Shown one piece after another: positions 23,401-35,120 of a stretch of 64,000 bases of DNA. The stretch lies in contig QEOQ01000508.1 in NCBI GenBank assembly GCA_010279815.1, positions 658,254 to 722,253 of the forward strand, in the 5' to 3' direction. Both the position numbers and the translations under genes were made by a program. This stretch comes from Brachionus plicatilis. Taxonomy: Eukaryota; Rotifera; Eurotatoria; Ploima; Brachionidae. How positions within the stretch are numbered: position 1 is the first letter of the stretch; each line of letters opens with the position of its first letter. The notes under the pieces were generated by a model. The model saw only the letters and a list, made by a program, of their open reading frames with translations, did not search any database and was not told the DNA's origin.

Positions 23401-25469
23401 TATTTTAAAGAGGTGCCAAAATGACACTTAGTATAAAAATACCAAGAATTGATTAGATATTTTCAGAGTTGTTTAAAAATCCCAAAAAAAGTCCAAGTCC
23501 GGACTTAAAATTTTTTTTAAAGTTTGCTAGATCAGGCTTCATATCAAAAAATTTATACACTCTTGGGTTATCTAATGCAATAGATTTGCCATATATCAGA
23601 ATTTTCTTGCAATTTTAGCATAAATTTCTTCTTTAGAATTCAAAATTTTAAAGACTTGGACTTGAATTGAGTTTTGTGACTTTTAAACAACTCTGGATAT
23701 TTTAACCAAATTTTCTTTTTTTTTGACTTTCGTTTGATTTTTGCATCTGTAAAAATAAATTTTAACAAGTTAAATTTTTAGATCAATTTTGACAAAGGTT
23801 GAAGAAGATCAAATTCTAATTGAAAATGGAAATGATTACAAAAATTTTCCTGAAATAAATTACCAAAATAATCCACAGGTCCCAACATTTAATAGTAATC
23901 TAAATGTATAATTCTCGTGGAATTTTGAATAATTTATCCTCTTATTTAGGAATTGAATTTAACAGATCAAAAACAATGCCGGATTTATCACGAACAAATA
24001 GTAATTTATCAAATTCGAAGGGCCTTAAAGCCCCAACAAATAAATTAGATGCAGAAAAGCAGAAAATTCAACAAGAATATCATGACCGAATTCAAAATTT
24101 AGAGTACGTAAACCGCCATAAAGAAATACAAAACATTAATGCTCAAAACGATATCAAAGTACTGCGTCAAAAGACTCAAGCTTTGGAGAATTCACGCGGA
24201 CACCACCCAAATTTAAAACAAAATATAAAACCTCACGTAAACTCATTATATGATCAGGAACAAAAATTTTTAGGTGAAAGAGCTGAATTATACAAATCTC
24301 ATTCATATAATCCCCACTTAGTAAAACAATATGTCGAGTCAATTCAGCATGATTCTAAGGTATCGGCCACTTTGTCTAATGGCAGTGCTTATCCCAGTCA
24401 AAAAGATGTATTTATTGGAAATTATGAACACCGACCGAAATTATTTGCTGACAAAACATTTAACGATTTTAGCACCTTATCACGAGAACCCTTAGAAAAT
24501 GTGCTCAAAAATCCCAATCTATCTGCAGATCCTGTCCTTCAAGATAACGGACTCATTCAGCAGCAGTCAACTTATGGACAATCTTACAGTACCAAAAAAT
24601 TCTTGCAAGAAAATCCATTAGCTGGTACCAACCACTCTAATTTGCATTATGTCAAATTAGACCAGGCCGAATTGGACCATCAGAATATTGCTCTAAAATC
24701 TCGAGCTGATCATATAGCACTAAATGAGTATAGACTTGGTAACAGCGGCCCAGATGATTTGAATAAAGCAAATCAAATTGTTGATAAATTGGATGCTGAA
24801 AGTAAAGAGACAGAATACCCGCGATTAGTTGGTCCGAAACCACCGGCACCTTATGAGCCTCTTTATTGCACAACTGAAATTACAGAAATGTCCGATGGCA
24901 ACTCGAAGAGGGACTATCAAAGAGTTTACGACTCACCATTTGTAAATCAAACTAAAAGATATGAACCTTTAAAAACTGACTTAGAAGCAATGAAAAATTA
25001 CGAAGCAAGAGCGATGAATGAAATGGCAAAACGAGAAGAGTATGACAGAAATTTAGTAAATAAAAGTATGAACGATTTACAGGTAAGAATAACACATGTT
25101 GATAAAAGTCAAGAACAGACAGCTAGAAGAGCTCTGGACAAAATAACTGAAATAAGAAGAGACCAAAATCCTGTGTCAATTTATCAGTCGTCTTACGCCC
25201 CGTATTCTTTTGATACTCAAAAACCGTGTCCACCTAACGAGTTTTACAAGGATATTAAGTATAGCCAAGATGCAAGCAATGCTGAAAGAATTTCAAATGA
25301 CTCGGTTCCCAGAAATTTGATCAATTTGCAGGATTCATGGTCGAAAAGTTTGGCTCACAAAAAGTATCATTCAGGACATCCAGGAGGACTTGCAGACTTG
25401 AGAGAAAATATACACACAGGCAAAAAAATAATCTATGAAGCTCCGCCAAATGCTTACAGATTTGCTTAA
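20482..25469 (+). CDS. SPMIP4: Sperm-associated microtubule inner protein 4 homologue (C7orf31)
   Basis: Seven exons join in phase: 20482-20609, 20658-20729, 20782-21091, 21149-21412, 21475-21590, 23782-23894 and 23950-25469, giving 840 residues (human C7orf31 is about 590). The match is strongest in exons 3-4 (FPMEHPFTSQISLKAIFPNF then TAPED, and VWYYDNELYHLPKPSYG) and at the C-terminus (SWSKSLAHKKYHSGHPGGL followed by ADLRENIHTGK), both of which align with C7orf31. The human protein is a sperm doublet-microtubule inner protein. The middle of exon 7 is Asn/Gln/Lys-rich, partly coiled-coil and poorly conserved. Intron 5 is 2.2 kb because of AT-rich DNA and two hAT-type MITEs. The donor at 23894 was preferred over CAG at 23878 because only it restores phase; exons inside the big intron cannot be excluded. 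Confidence 0.85.
22058..22288. mobile_element. hAT-type MITE, copy 1 (in SPMIP4 intron 5)
   Basis: A 231-bp non-coding element. It begins CAGATTTTTTTTAAGTCACA and ends TGTGACTTATAAACAAGTCTG, which are imperfect inverted repeats. The flanks are GAAAAAGC (22050-22057) and GAAAAATC (22289-22296), an 8-bp target duplication with one mismatch. CAG...CTG ends with 8-bp duplications fit the hAT superfamily. Its sequence resembles copy 2 and the ends at 44.3 and 44.6 kb. Confidence 0.75.
23464..23695. mobile_element. hAT-type MITE, copy 2 (in SPMIP4 intron 5)
   Basis: A 232-bp element from CAGAGTTGTTTAAAAATCCC to GTGACTTTTAAACAACTCTG, with inverted ends rich in AAGTCCAAGTC-type subrepeats. It is flanked on both sides by a perfect 8-bp duplication, GATATTTT (23456-23463 and 23696-23703). 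This is the clearest copy of the family and defines its ends. It has no coding capacity, so movement would depend on a transposase elsewhere. Confidence 0.85.
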
Positions 25470-25704
25470 ATAGTCAATATTATTCATGGCCTTAGAACAA
25501 AAATTAATCTTTAGTTTTAAATTTCCGGTTTTTAAGCAAATGAAATAGACAATAACAAAAAACAGTATCATTTTATTCATTTGATTAAGCCTCAATGTTA
25601 ATTTTAAATATCGTTTTGGCTCAAAAAATTCCTTTTTTTTATTCATTTTTGTTTAAATAAATTTTATTAAAATTAAATTATCTGATGATTTGATTCTTAA
25701 AAAA

Positions 25705-26234
25705 GGAACGGAACGGAGACGCATTCCTTAAGAAAACATTCCCATTCCGTTCCATCCATTCCTTTCCATTCCATTCCATCTGTCAAAGTGGAAAAGATTA
25801 ATATTAAAGTGGAGGATAAACCGGAATGGGAATGATTTTTTAAGCAATGCTTCTAAGATCTGTTCCATTTTCGGGATCGAAACGTTTCACTTTATCAGAA
25901 AGCACTGCATAATGTAAAAAAAATTGAAATAAATTCAAAACATAAAAATTGATAAAAAAATTATTCATTTCCAAAAAAATGCTATGCTTCAAAATTAATT
26001 CATTTTCAATTTTTTATATTCAGATTTCTATTTTAAAATAGCAATTTTTCAAAGTCAACTAAAATAATTTAAAATCCAAATATATTTAACAAAAACTTAA
26101 CAATAATATTTCAAAAATTGAATGATACGGAATGGAAAAACACGGAATGGGAATGGTTTTTTAAGGAATGCATCTCCGTTCCGTTCTTTTTTTAGGAATG
26201 GAACGTTTCACTTTAGCAAGAACCACTGTATAGA
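25705..26234. repeat. Palindromic GGAATGGAAC-rich element
   Basis: The left arm (about 25705-25754, GGAACGGAACGGAGACGCAT then TCCTTAAGAAAACATTCCCA) is the inverted complement of the right arm (about 26138-26189). Inside, GGAATGGGAATG...TTTTTTAAG...GAACGTTTCACTTTA..CACTG occurs twice in direct orientation (about 25825-25913 and 26143-26233). Short CCATTCC runs fill 25740-25780. There is no reading frame. It lies downstream of SPMIP4 and looks like a nested or duplicated MITE. Confidence 0.65.
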
Positions 26235-26488
26235 AAAAATAAAGCTTATTGTTGAAAAATATTTATTGATTTTACAAAATAATTTATTTGAAAAAATATT
26301 TTTTTGCCACAGATTTACTTTGAGTTTCAAACGTTTTATTGATTAAAAATTATTGATTTGAGAATTAAATCTAATTGTACAATAATTGTTATTAAAATAT
26401 AAAGTAAGAATTGTCAGATATATCGTAAATTGCTACAAAAATATAAATTATAAATTATATTAAAAAAATAAGTCAATAAAAAAGAATA

Positions 26489-28821
26489 TTAAGAATAAAA
26501 GTTAACTTTTGAATATTCTGATTTTAACTCTTGAATGTTTTGTACTTTTGAATCCAATCGAACACTATATAGATTAGTCATTTGTGATAAATAACTGACA
26601 TTAAGGAAATATAAATTGTTGAATTGAATATATAAATAGCGAAGATTTTGTAAATTTTGAAATAAACCAAAGTCGATTAATTCCAATTGACAGTATGAAA
26701 TATCCAAGCTATATAAATTCGAATTAGTTAATACCAAAGAGTAATTAATGAATCTTAGAGGATTTTTGTGCAGTGACAAATATCTTAAATTTTTTAGCTC
26801 ATGACTAAACTCTTCAAATTGATTTAGGTGCAAGTACAAATAGTTCAAATTGTTTTTTCCGGTCAAATCAATAGATTTTAGCATATTTGTGTTCAAATCG
26901 AGATAGTGAAGAAGTGAAAGATTTTTGAACGTGTCCGAATGCAAAAATTTTAATTGATTTTTATAAAGATACAAATTTTTTAAATTAAAAAGATTATTAA
27001 ATGTATCAGCCTCAATTGTGGTGATTGAATTCTCAGCTAAGTTTAAATTTTCCAATGTACCCAGACCATTAAACATGCCATTGTAAAGGGTGGTTAATCT
27101 ATTTTGAAATAGATCAAGAGTGAGTAAATTTAGAAAATCGGTGAATGTGTCATTTTGAATTATTGATATTTGGTTTGTTTGCAAATACAGATATTTTATT
27201 TTTGTTATACTTTTGAAAAAATCCTGATGCAAATAACTAAACCTATTGCCTCTTAAAGACAGTGTTTCCAAAATTTGACATTCATTAAAAGTATCGTTAT
27301 TGAAATGAGATATTTGATTGTATTCAATGCTAATATGTTTTATGTACATTAAACCATAAAACATTTCGAAAGATATGTTGACAAAATTATTTCTAGATAA
27401 ATCAATGTATTCTATGGAATTAAGACCAACAAATGATCCGTTTTCTACGCTTGATATTTTGTTATTAGATAAATAGAGCCATCTAAGCAATGATAAACCT
27501 ATGAACATGTTTTTGTAAAGAAATGAAATTTGATTATGAGAAAGTGACAAAGTTAATAAATTTTTTAAATCTACAAAAGTATCACTCTCAATTTTTGTAA
27601 TCAAATTGGAATTTAAATAAAAATATCTTAATGGAATTAGTCCATTAAATAATTCTTTATGAATTAAAGTAAGCCTATTGCCAGATAGACTGAGATGGTT
27701 TAAATAATTCATTCCACTAAAAGTATTATTTTCAATTACTGAAATTCTGTTATATGACAAATGTAGATTTTTTAATAGAGTCAAGCCTTTGAAAACACTT
27801 TCATAGAGATATGTAATTCTATTGTAACTTAACTCGAGTGTTTCTAGATTTTTTGAATTTAAAAATGTTCCGTTCTGTAATTCTGGAACCATGTTACTTC
27901 TGATGTAAAACCTTTTTAGTTTAGATAAAAGTGAAATGTCCGGAATTGAAATTAAATAATTATTGCTTAAAAAAATGTCTTCTAAATTTTTTAAATTTGA
28001 AAAAGAATTTTTTTCAACAAAAGTCAATTGATTGTAATATAAATATAGAAATCTCAAACTTATAAGATCTTTAAATGTCCAAGAATAAATTTTACCCAAG
28101 TAATTTCGAAAAAAGTTTATATTTTCTAACTTGGCTAAATGAATAAAAGATCCGAACTCGATTTTCTGAATACTATTATATTCTAATTTTAGTGTGATCA
28201 GATTTTCTAAATTATTAAATGAATTTTCATGGATTTGACATATTTGATTCCAATATAAACTAACATAGGTTAAATTGGACATGTTATGAAAGGTGAAAGG
28301 CTCTACAACACAAATTTTCTTTTTATGTAGGGATAATGAATTTCCAGTGTAAATGCTCACTTCTTTCGCGTTCAGTCTATATCCAGAATCTAAAATTTTA
28401 ATTGTAAAATTTAATTTACTTTATTTCTGACTAATTACCATAGCACTGGAACAAACACTTTTCATCAGGATCAACTCTTTTTGACCAATAATTCTTTTCT
28501 AATTTTGTATCCAAAGCCTTTATTTTGAAAAACATGTTGCACATTTGGTAATCAAACTCAATCAGGCGACAAAAAAAATTTTGGTTGCACTTTTTGAAAC
28601 ATTCAAGTCTGCTTGTGGTCGAATAGCTTTCGACAAACTCAGTTGATGAAGAATTTAATTTGTAAATACTTTCAAGTGAAATTTTTTGAAAAGCTGAATC
28701 TTTTACAAATATTTAGTTGACAAATTATTAGATAAAAAAATTTTAAACCTTTAACCTCGGTAGCTTGCAATGTGATTTTCATTAGATAAAACCATATTAT
28801 TATTAAATTAAAAATGATCAT
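26489..28821 (-). CDS. Secreted PAN/apple-like domain plus leucine-rich repeat protein
   Basis: Three exons on the minus strand, 28821-28749, 28699-28439 and 28389-26489, join in phase to give 744 residues. Exon 1 supplies a signal peptide (MIIFNLIIIWFYLMKITLQA). Exon 2 encodes a compact cysteine-rich module (ECFKKCNQNFFC, YQMCNMFF, EKCLFQCY) like a PAN/apple domain. Exon 3 encodes about 22-23 typical 24-residue LRRs (LxxLxxLxLxxNxIxxIxxxxF), mostly with a conserved Phe. No transmembrane segment or GPI-type tail is seen at the end (KVNFYS), so the protein is probably secreted or extracellular-matrix. The architecture resembles tsukushi/chaoptin-like LRR proteins only in its repeats. The partner is unknown. 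Confidence 0.82.
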
Positions 28822-29629
28822 TTTGTGATTTTAAAATTTTTTTGCTATACAAAAATAAAATGACGTTTTAAATAGCTAAATTTTTCAAACCAATAAATAA
28901 TTTAGATGTCTAAGATAAACAAACAACCACACATTTAAACAAGTTTTGAAAAATATAAGTTTGATTTTTCATTATTTATCAATTTTTAGATTTTTTTAAA
29001 ATAAATTCGTAATATTAGTTAATAAAATATTCTCAATTCAAACATTACAAATATAATGTTTACTAACTAAGCATATCAACTTTTAATATAAATAAAAACT
29101 AAATAAAACCACAAATAAAAAATCGTTGAAATCTCGTTTTTTTAATTTCGTAATTCAAAATTGATTTTAGCTTTAAATTAAAATCAAACTTTTGAAATAA
29201 TTTGAAACGATTGGTTCGAGACCGAATGATTTACAATTTTAAAAAAATTTAGTTGATTTGACGATTTTTTGAAAATTATTTTGCCATAATTTAAAAAAAT
29301 AAGATGAAGCAAATTCATATTTGAATCTTTAAAAATCATTATTGAAATTTTATTAAAATTTTCGAATAAATATATTTCACTAAAACTGCATTAGTAATAT
29401 TTAAAGATCTAATATGTTACCAATAACAAAAAAATTGAAAAATTATTAAAAAATATTTGTTTGAAAAAATATTTATATAAAAAAATTTACTTTTTCTTTA
29501 GTTATTCGCGTTTTTAAAACTCTACCCACAAATAAATCTTTATTCTGACCATTTGTCTGGACTCTTGATTGGTCAATGTCTTAAATTTTTCTTCTCAAAT
29601 TGTTTTTTCTCAGAAGACAGTTAACTGAT
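28822..29629. other. Intergenic, AT-rich
   Basis: Presumed promoter side of the PAN/LRR gene followed by featureless AT-rich sequence. Nothing recognised. Confidence 0.4.
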
Positions 29630-30280
29630 TGCCACAATACGCAGCACCAGTGACCTATCCACACTGCAACATGACCTTGACGCACTCTCCAAGTGGTCAA
29701 ACACGTGGCGTATGCTCTTCAACGTGAGCAAATGCAAGGCGATGGAATTCAGCAGGTCCGACAAGATCATCTACGCCCAATCCGAACTACTGATGGGGGA
29801 AGACGAGTCCAGGAGCGCACTAGCTTTCGTCGACACAGAAAAGGATCTGGGAGTCACGTTTTCAAGTAACTTGAAATTTTCTATTCACATTAAAAATCAA
29901 GTGAATAGAGCTACAGGAATTATCGGCCAGTTGAAAAGATCATTTAGTTATTGGACCATAGAAAACTGCAGGACCCTCTATTGTGCCTACGTAAGACCCC
30001 ACCTGGAATATGTCGCTGTTGTCTGGTCCCCCCTAGCAAGAAAGACAAAAAGATTCTCGAGCAGGTGTAGATAACGGTTATTTAGAAAATTTTTCTTTTA
30101 CAGCTTTTTCTATCTTAACTCTTATTTTGACCTAAAAATTTAAACAGGATTTCTTTTTTCAGTACTTTTCTATGTGTTATGTGCAAGGAGCTACCATAGG
30201 TGCCCTCCTAGTAGGCCACCTCCGCAAGCTAGTCTTGCTGTTGCTTATATATATCATTATTATTATTATTATTATTATTA
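29630..30280 (+). mobile_element. CR1/Jockey-like LINE, 5'-truncated 3' end
   Basis: From 29640 the sequence reads DLSTLQHDLDALSKWSNTWR then MLFNVSKCKAMEF, EKDLGVTFSSNLKFSIHI and CAYVRPHLEYVAVVWSP. This is the post-catalytic region of CR1/L2/Jockey-type reverse transcriptases. The frame stays open to 30074, and G+C is much higher than in the surroundings, so the insertion looks young. A short 3' UTR (GCAAGGAGCTACCATAGGTG) follows, ending in an (ATT)8 array at 30256-30279, the kind of microsatellite tail such LINEs carry. The catalytic FADD region is missing through 5' truncation. Confidence 0.85.
30256..30280 (+). repeat. (ATT)8 microsatellite, LINE tail
   Basis: Eight perfect ATT units directly after the LINE 3' UTR; read as the 3' terminus of that element. 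Confidence 0.85.
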
Positions 30281-31585
30281 AGACAGAAATGTGCTAAATC
30301 TTTCAAAGTTTTGAAGATTGTTATTCATAAATTTTTATTTTGATTTTTGCTGAATTTTCTAAGTATAAATAAAAATATAAAAATTTTGATCAAAATTAAA
30401 TAATTTTGAATTTAATTGTAAAATCTGAAAATTATCATTTAAAATTAAATACAAAAGAATAGTTTAAAAAAGTAAAATTTAAAAAAAAATTTTTTTTAAA
30501 TTTTTCAAACATTTAAATTTTAAGTAGACAAAAGATCAGCTTTAAAATTTCAAATTTAAAGATAGAGATAATTATTTTAAACGATGTTAAAAACGTTAAT
30601 ATTGTAATGAATTCAAGAACAAAAATATCTAAAAAATCTTTAATCATGGGGAATCAAAACAGAAGATAAATCTAGCTACTGAAAGTTAAATCTAAATCCT
30701 ATTCATTATCATGTTTTGGTTAAAAAAATTGTATTATTTGCTCACAACATAAAATTATCTGTTAAAATCGTATCTTATTATATTGTATCTTTTACTCAAA
30801 ATGGTTATTAAGTTTTATTGAGGACATGTTCAAGATCGTGGCTATTAAAAATAAGTTCCCAAGTTTTAAGTGAAATAAATTGAAAATCAAATTAATTTTA
30901 AGATTTTTTTATAAAATCATATTTTGTTTCCAACTTAAATAATAATTTATGAATACTACTTTTTTAAAAAATAGTTTGGTTTTAGATTTTAAAACTCTTC
31001 TAATTATTTTCACTTAAAGAAATTTTTCATTTTCTTATTATTTAAAGAATATTTTAAAGAAATAAGAAACTAATGGATTTTGTTGAAATAATTTGAATTT
31101 TAACATAATTATTAAATTCGAATAAAAGGGTTTTCGGAAAATAAGCCATTTAGGTAGTAATTTTTTAAGGACATTTTTTAAATTAGGAATAGGATCAGAT
31201 GGTTTTTGTACTTATGCGTAACAAGTAAGGTAGTACATTTCAGACATAATTTTTTTTAAGTCTGATTCAACCATTCATCATTCTATAATAAAACCTTTAG
31301 AGAAGGTCTCATTATCCGAAGAAACATTAAGCATTCATCTCTTATTTATCCCTTTCAGATGTTTTTAAAATTTAAGTAATTTTAAGAAAAAAAATGCTAA
31401 TTTTTTAAATATTTAAAATGCTTTTAAAAAGATGCTGCTTCAAAAATAAAAATCCTCAAGTATATGCTTAAAAATTTGCTTTAATAAATTAAAAATTTTT
31501 CTCTAAAACTTTTGAATTCAAGTCAAAATTTTAAATTATTCCTTATAAATGGACTTTTATAAACAGCGACTACTTTAAAAAGGCT
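30281..31585. other. Intergenic, AT-rich
   Basis: No gene, repeat or signal recognised. The TMEM184 promoter should lie in its last part. Confidence 0.4.
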
Positions 31586-33050
31586 ATGAACACTGATAAG
31601 ATAAAAAAATTTTTAGCTTTTATGAGCTGTATTTCATATGCAATCGTCGTTCTAATAGTCCTCCCATTGTGTATTTATGAAAAAAACCGAGATCACTCTA
31701 CCAAAGTGGAGGCTTGGTTCATTGGTGGAATTTTTGTAATGGCCACATTGCCAGTCGCAATGTACGGCATTATAAAACACGCTCTTCATTACAGCAAGCC
31801 TCATTTACAAAAATACATAATCAGGATTCTTTTCATGGTGCCAATTTATGCATTGAATTCATGGATTGTTCTCAAGTTTCCTCAAACTTCCATCTACCTT
31901 GACACTATTCGAGAATGCTATGAAGCATTTAGCATATACAATTTTATGATGTATTTAATAAATTTCTTAAAGTAAGGCATTTTTAAATCATTTAAGAAAT
32001 TAAAATAAAATTATTTAATCAAGACATGAGGTGCCTGACTTTGAAATCATTAAATATTCTAAAAGAAATATTAGATGGTTGTGTTGTCTGCCAGCATGCG
32101 AGAATGGAGTATCTGTGTTGGATAGGTGCAAATTTGGTGTTCTTCAATATACACTCATAAGAGTGATAACTTCTTTTATTGCTTAGTATGATATTTTAAA
32201 TTTAATTTTAATACAATTTTTTTTCAACTAAAATTCTATCAACAAGTGTCTCAGAGATCTTCAAGGTATACAATGAGGGCGAAATTGATTTTAGATTTTT
32301 GTGGTCATATGTTGCCATAGCTAATAACTTTTCTCAAATGGTAATTTTAAAAAATAAATTTGCATTTAATTTAAATTAAAATTGAAATTTTTAATGAAGA
32401 TTGCTATGTTTTGCTTAATTTTGTTCTATACAGTTTATAGAAAGGAGCTTGCACCACTTAAACCTATTCGGCAGTATTTGTGCATAAAATTTGTTGTTTT
32501 TGTTACCTTTTGGTAGTTTAGTTCATTTTTTCACTAAAATTAAAAGAAATTAATCAATTTATTTAATTCAAGGCAGTCAATATTGATCGCAATTTTAACC
32601 AAATTTGGCATTATATCCACTAATCAATGGCCATATTTTCCAACGATCATTGACACAGTTAATGGTTTGCAGGACTTTTTAATCTGTGTTGAAATGTTTA
32701 TTGCATCCATAGCTCATATAATTGCATTTCCTGTCAGCCCATATTTGATTGATGAGCGTTTGAACTGGCTATCAAATATAGCTAATGCTGCAAACGTTTC
32801 AGATTTAAGCTATGAAGTTAGAAGTCATTATGACCATTTTTATGGTAAAGTTAAGAGCGCCCTTAGAAAAGCTAAATCTAGTGAAACAGTCGCTAATTCC
32901 AATGAAGATGCAAATGAATATACTAGACTTGTTGTCGATACTCAAGGTAATTATTTCCTTCATATTGTGTTATTACCTCATTCAAAAAGTCAAGTAAAAA
33001 AACAATTATCATTTGATAATCTGAACAAAAAACTAGCTAGCAAATTTTAA
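31586..33050 (+). CDS. TMEM184: TMEM184-family multi-pass membrane protein
   Basis: Five exons join in phase: 31586-31971, 32024-32185, 32247-32340, 32400-32512 and 32573-33050, giving 410 residues (human TMEM184C is about 438). The family (related to organic solute transporter alpha) has seven predicted membrane helices and acts in membranes of the endosomal/secretory system; its biochemical role is poorly defined. Landmarks are HYSKPHLQKYIIRILFMVPI, DTIRECYEAFSIYNFM, CKFGVLQYTLIRV, RKELAPLKPIRQYLCIKFVV and GLQDFLICVEMFIASIAH. The cytoplasmic tail after residue 300 is polar and less conserved. In the last exon a GGTAAT at about 32945 could serve as an alternative donor, but reading through is simplest. 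TMEM184A, B and C cannot be told apart with confidence. Confidence 0.9.
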
Positions 33051-35120
33051 TTTATTAAATGGAAAGATTAATTTTCTATAAAAAATGAAAAAGTAACCTG
33101 TCAAAAATGAATCACTAGCAAACCAGATATAATGATAATGATATCTAAACAGAGTTGTTGTTTAAAAGAAATATGTAAGTCATATAATCCAAGTCATCAC
33201 TTAAACTTTTAAAACTAAAAAGTTCAAATTACATAAAAAACTGACATCTGGCCACCACTTTTTTTACAAAGCAAATATAGTTTTAAAAGATTTAACATGA
33301 TATTTAGTTTGTAATTTTGTGTGCTTTTTCAAAATTGGATTATTTTTTTCTCAAGAATTTTTGTTTTTTTTGAAAATCAAATTTTTAGTATATTTTTAGA
33401 AACCTGACCCAGTACTGATCCCTAATTATATACAACTGACCCTCATTTTTTTGAAGAGAATTATAAGAGCTTTACAAAATTGTGTCTTGTATTTTCCAAG
33501 AGTCATAGTTTTTGAGTCGAGGTAATGAAATTTTAAAAATTTGCTTTGTATTTGATAAATATTTTAAAGTTTTAAAAAATATACAGAGTTGTTTTTAAGT
33601 CGCAAATTTTAAATGAAATCAATGGTTTGAGCTTAAAATTTTTTTTAAGTTTTGACTTTGACTGTAAAATATCAATAATTATCAAGTACAGAGCATATGA
33701 AAAAATCTGAAAAATAGAATCTTAATAAAAATTAAACCATAATCAAAAAATTTAAATCGAAAAATTAAAAATAAAACTTAAAGAAAAATGAAAAAACTGA
33801 GATCAAAGAATCGAATAATATTATTTTGATTTTTTACTTTACTTATTTATTGATAAGAAATAAAGATAATTTAAATATTATGTTTTAGATAGTTATGGAA
33901 TTCAAACCCAAATCGAGAATGATTCCGTCGATCTAATTGTTGAAATTTAGTCCTTCAAATCAAAAATCAAAATATTCATCAAAAATCATTTAGTCATATT
34001 TTATTTTTATAAATTTCCATTAATTTAATATTTAAACTGGATATAATTAATAATTATAATTTAAAATTGCGATTATTTGTCGTTTACATTATGTAATTTA
34101 GATGATTTTTAAATTTTATGATTTATTTAGTTCAAAACTAAAAAAAAATAAAATGTTTATTTTAATTTTTTATAAAAGTATATTTAGATACTCTGGCGTC
34201 TTCAATATTAAAATAAATATTCAAGAAACATATTTTTTTAAGCTTTTTAAATATGAAAACGATTAATACATGTACACTAAACCTACTACCAAAACTTTAA
34301 TTTAAAGGAAAATCTCTCAATCAATTTCATACGTAGTTCCTTCTAATAAATTTATTTTACTTTCTAATCCATCAAACATCATTTAAAAAATCTTTCTATT
34401 TTTGGTTGAACATTGGAAATTGAAACTTTTTCTCCCAATCAGGTTATTTCTGCCACATTTACCCATTTTTAAATCTCATTATTTAATTTTAATTTTTGAA
34501 AAATAAAATAAATAAATCATTTTTTTAAATTAACAGTTTTATAAAATTATTATTTGATGCTTTTTTAATAGAAAGCTTTTTTTAAAGTCGATTTTTAGAA
34601 TCAAAATGGACTTTGAACTCTTTACTAATTTCATAACATATCAACAAAAAATGAAATCAATTATTCAAAAATAAGTTTAATTTTAAATAAATTTTGAAGA
34701 TTACATGATGCGTTGCTTTTTAAAATGAAACTTATTTCAAAACTAGTTTACATAATTGATCTAAGATGCATGGTAAAACAAATTACCTAACATAAATTTA
34801 ATTATTTAAGCATACGATCATGTGTTTTTTAATGAATACTTAACAGCTATCTATAAAAAAACATCAATTCTAGATGCAAATATAAACCTTACCATTGTTA
34901 TAAAACCACTTTTGATAAGTGTTTTTTCCATTTGCACTATTCCCACCAAATTTCAAAAACAAAAAAAGCATAGTCTACAAAAATCACGCATCAGAAATAT
35001 TGTATATAACTCTTGAGATTTTATAATTATCTATAAATAAAAGACCTAAATTTTAGAAATTATTTTGCTGCAAGCTTTTCTAAATTTCAAAAAACAAAAT
35101 AGAAAATAATCATAGATAAA
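33051..35120. other. Intergenic, AT-rich
   Basis: Contains the partial MITE at 33584. A 64-codon frame at 34822-35016 has no features and is taken as chance. Confidence 0.4.
33584..33668. mobile_element. Partial hAT-type MITE (left-end piece)
   Basis: CAGAGTTGTTTTTAAGTCGC is nearly the same as the left end of the copy at 23464. An AAGTTTTGACTTTGACTG stretch follows about 65 bp later in the opposite sense. No clear target duplication is seen, so this is a truncated or diverged copy. Confidence 0.5.

Noticed and set aside
29205..29230. GGTTCGAGACC resembling a tRNA T-loop
   Set aside because: No A-box or cloverleaf stems around it; no tRNA found anywhere in the window.
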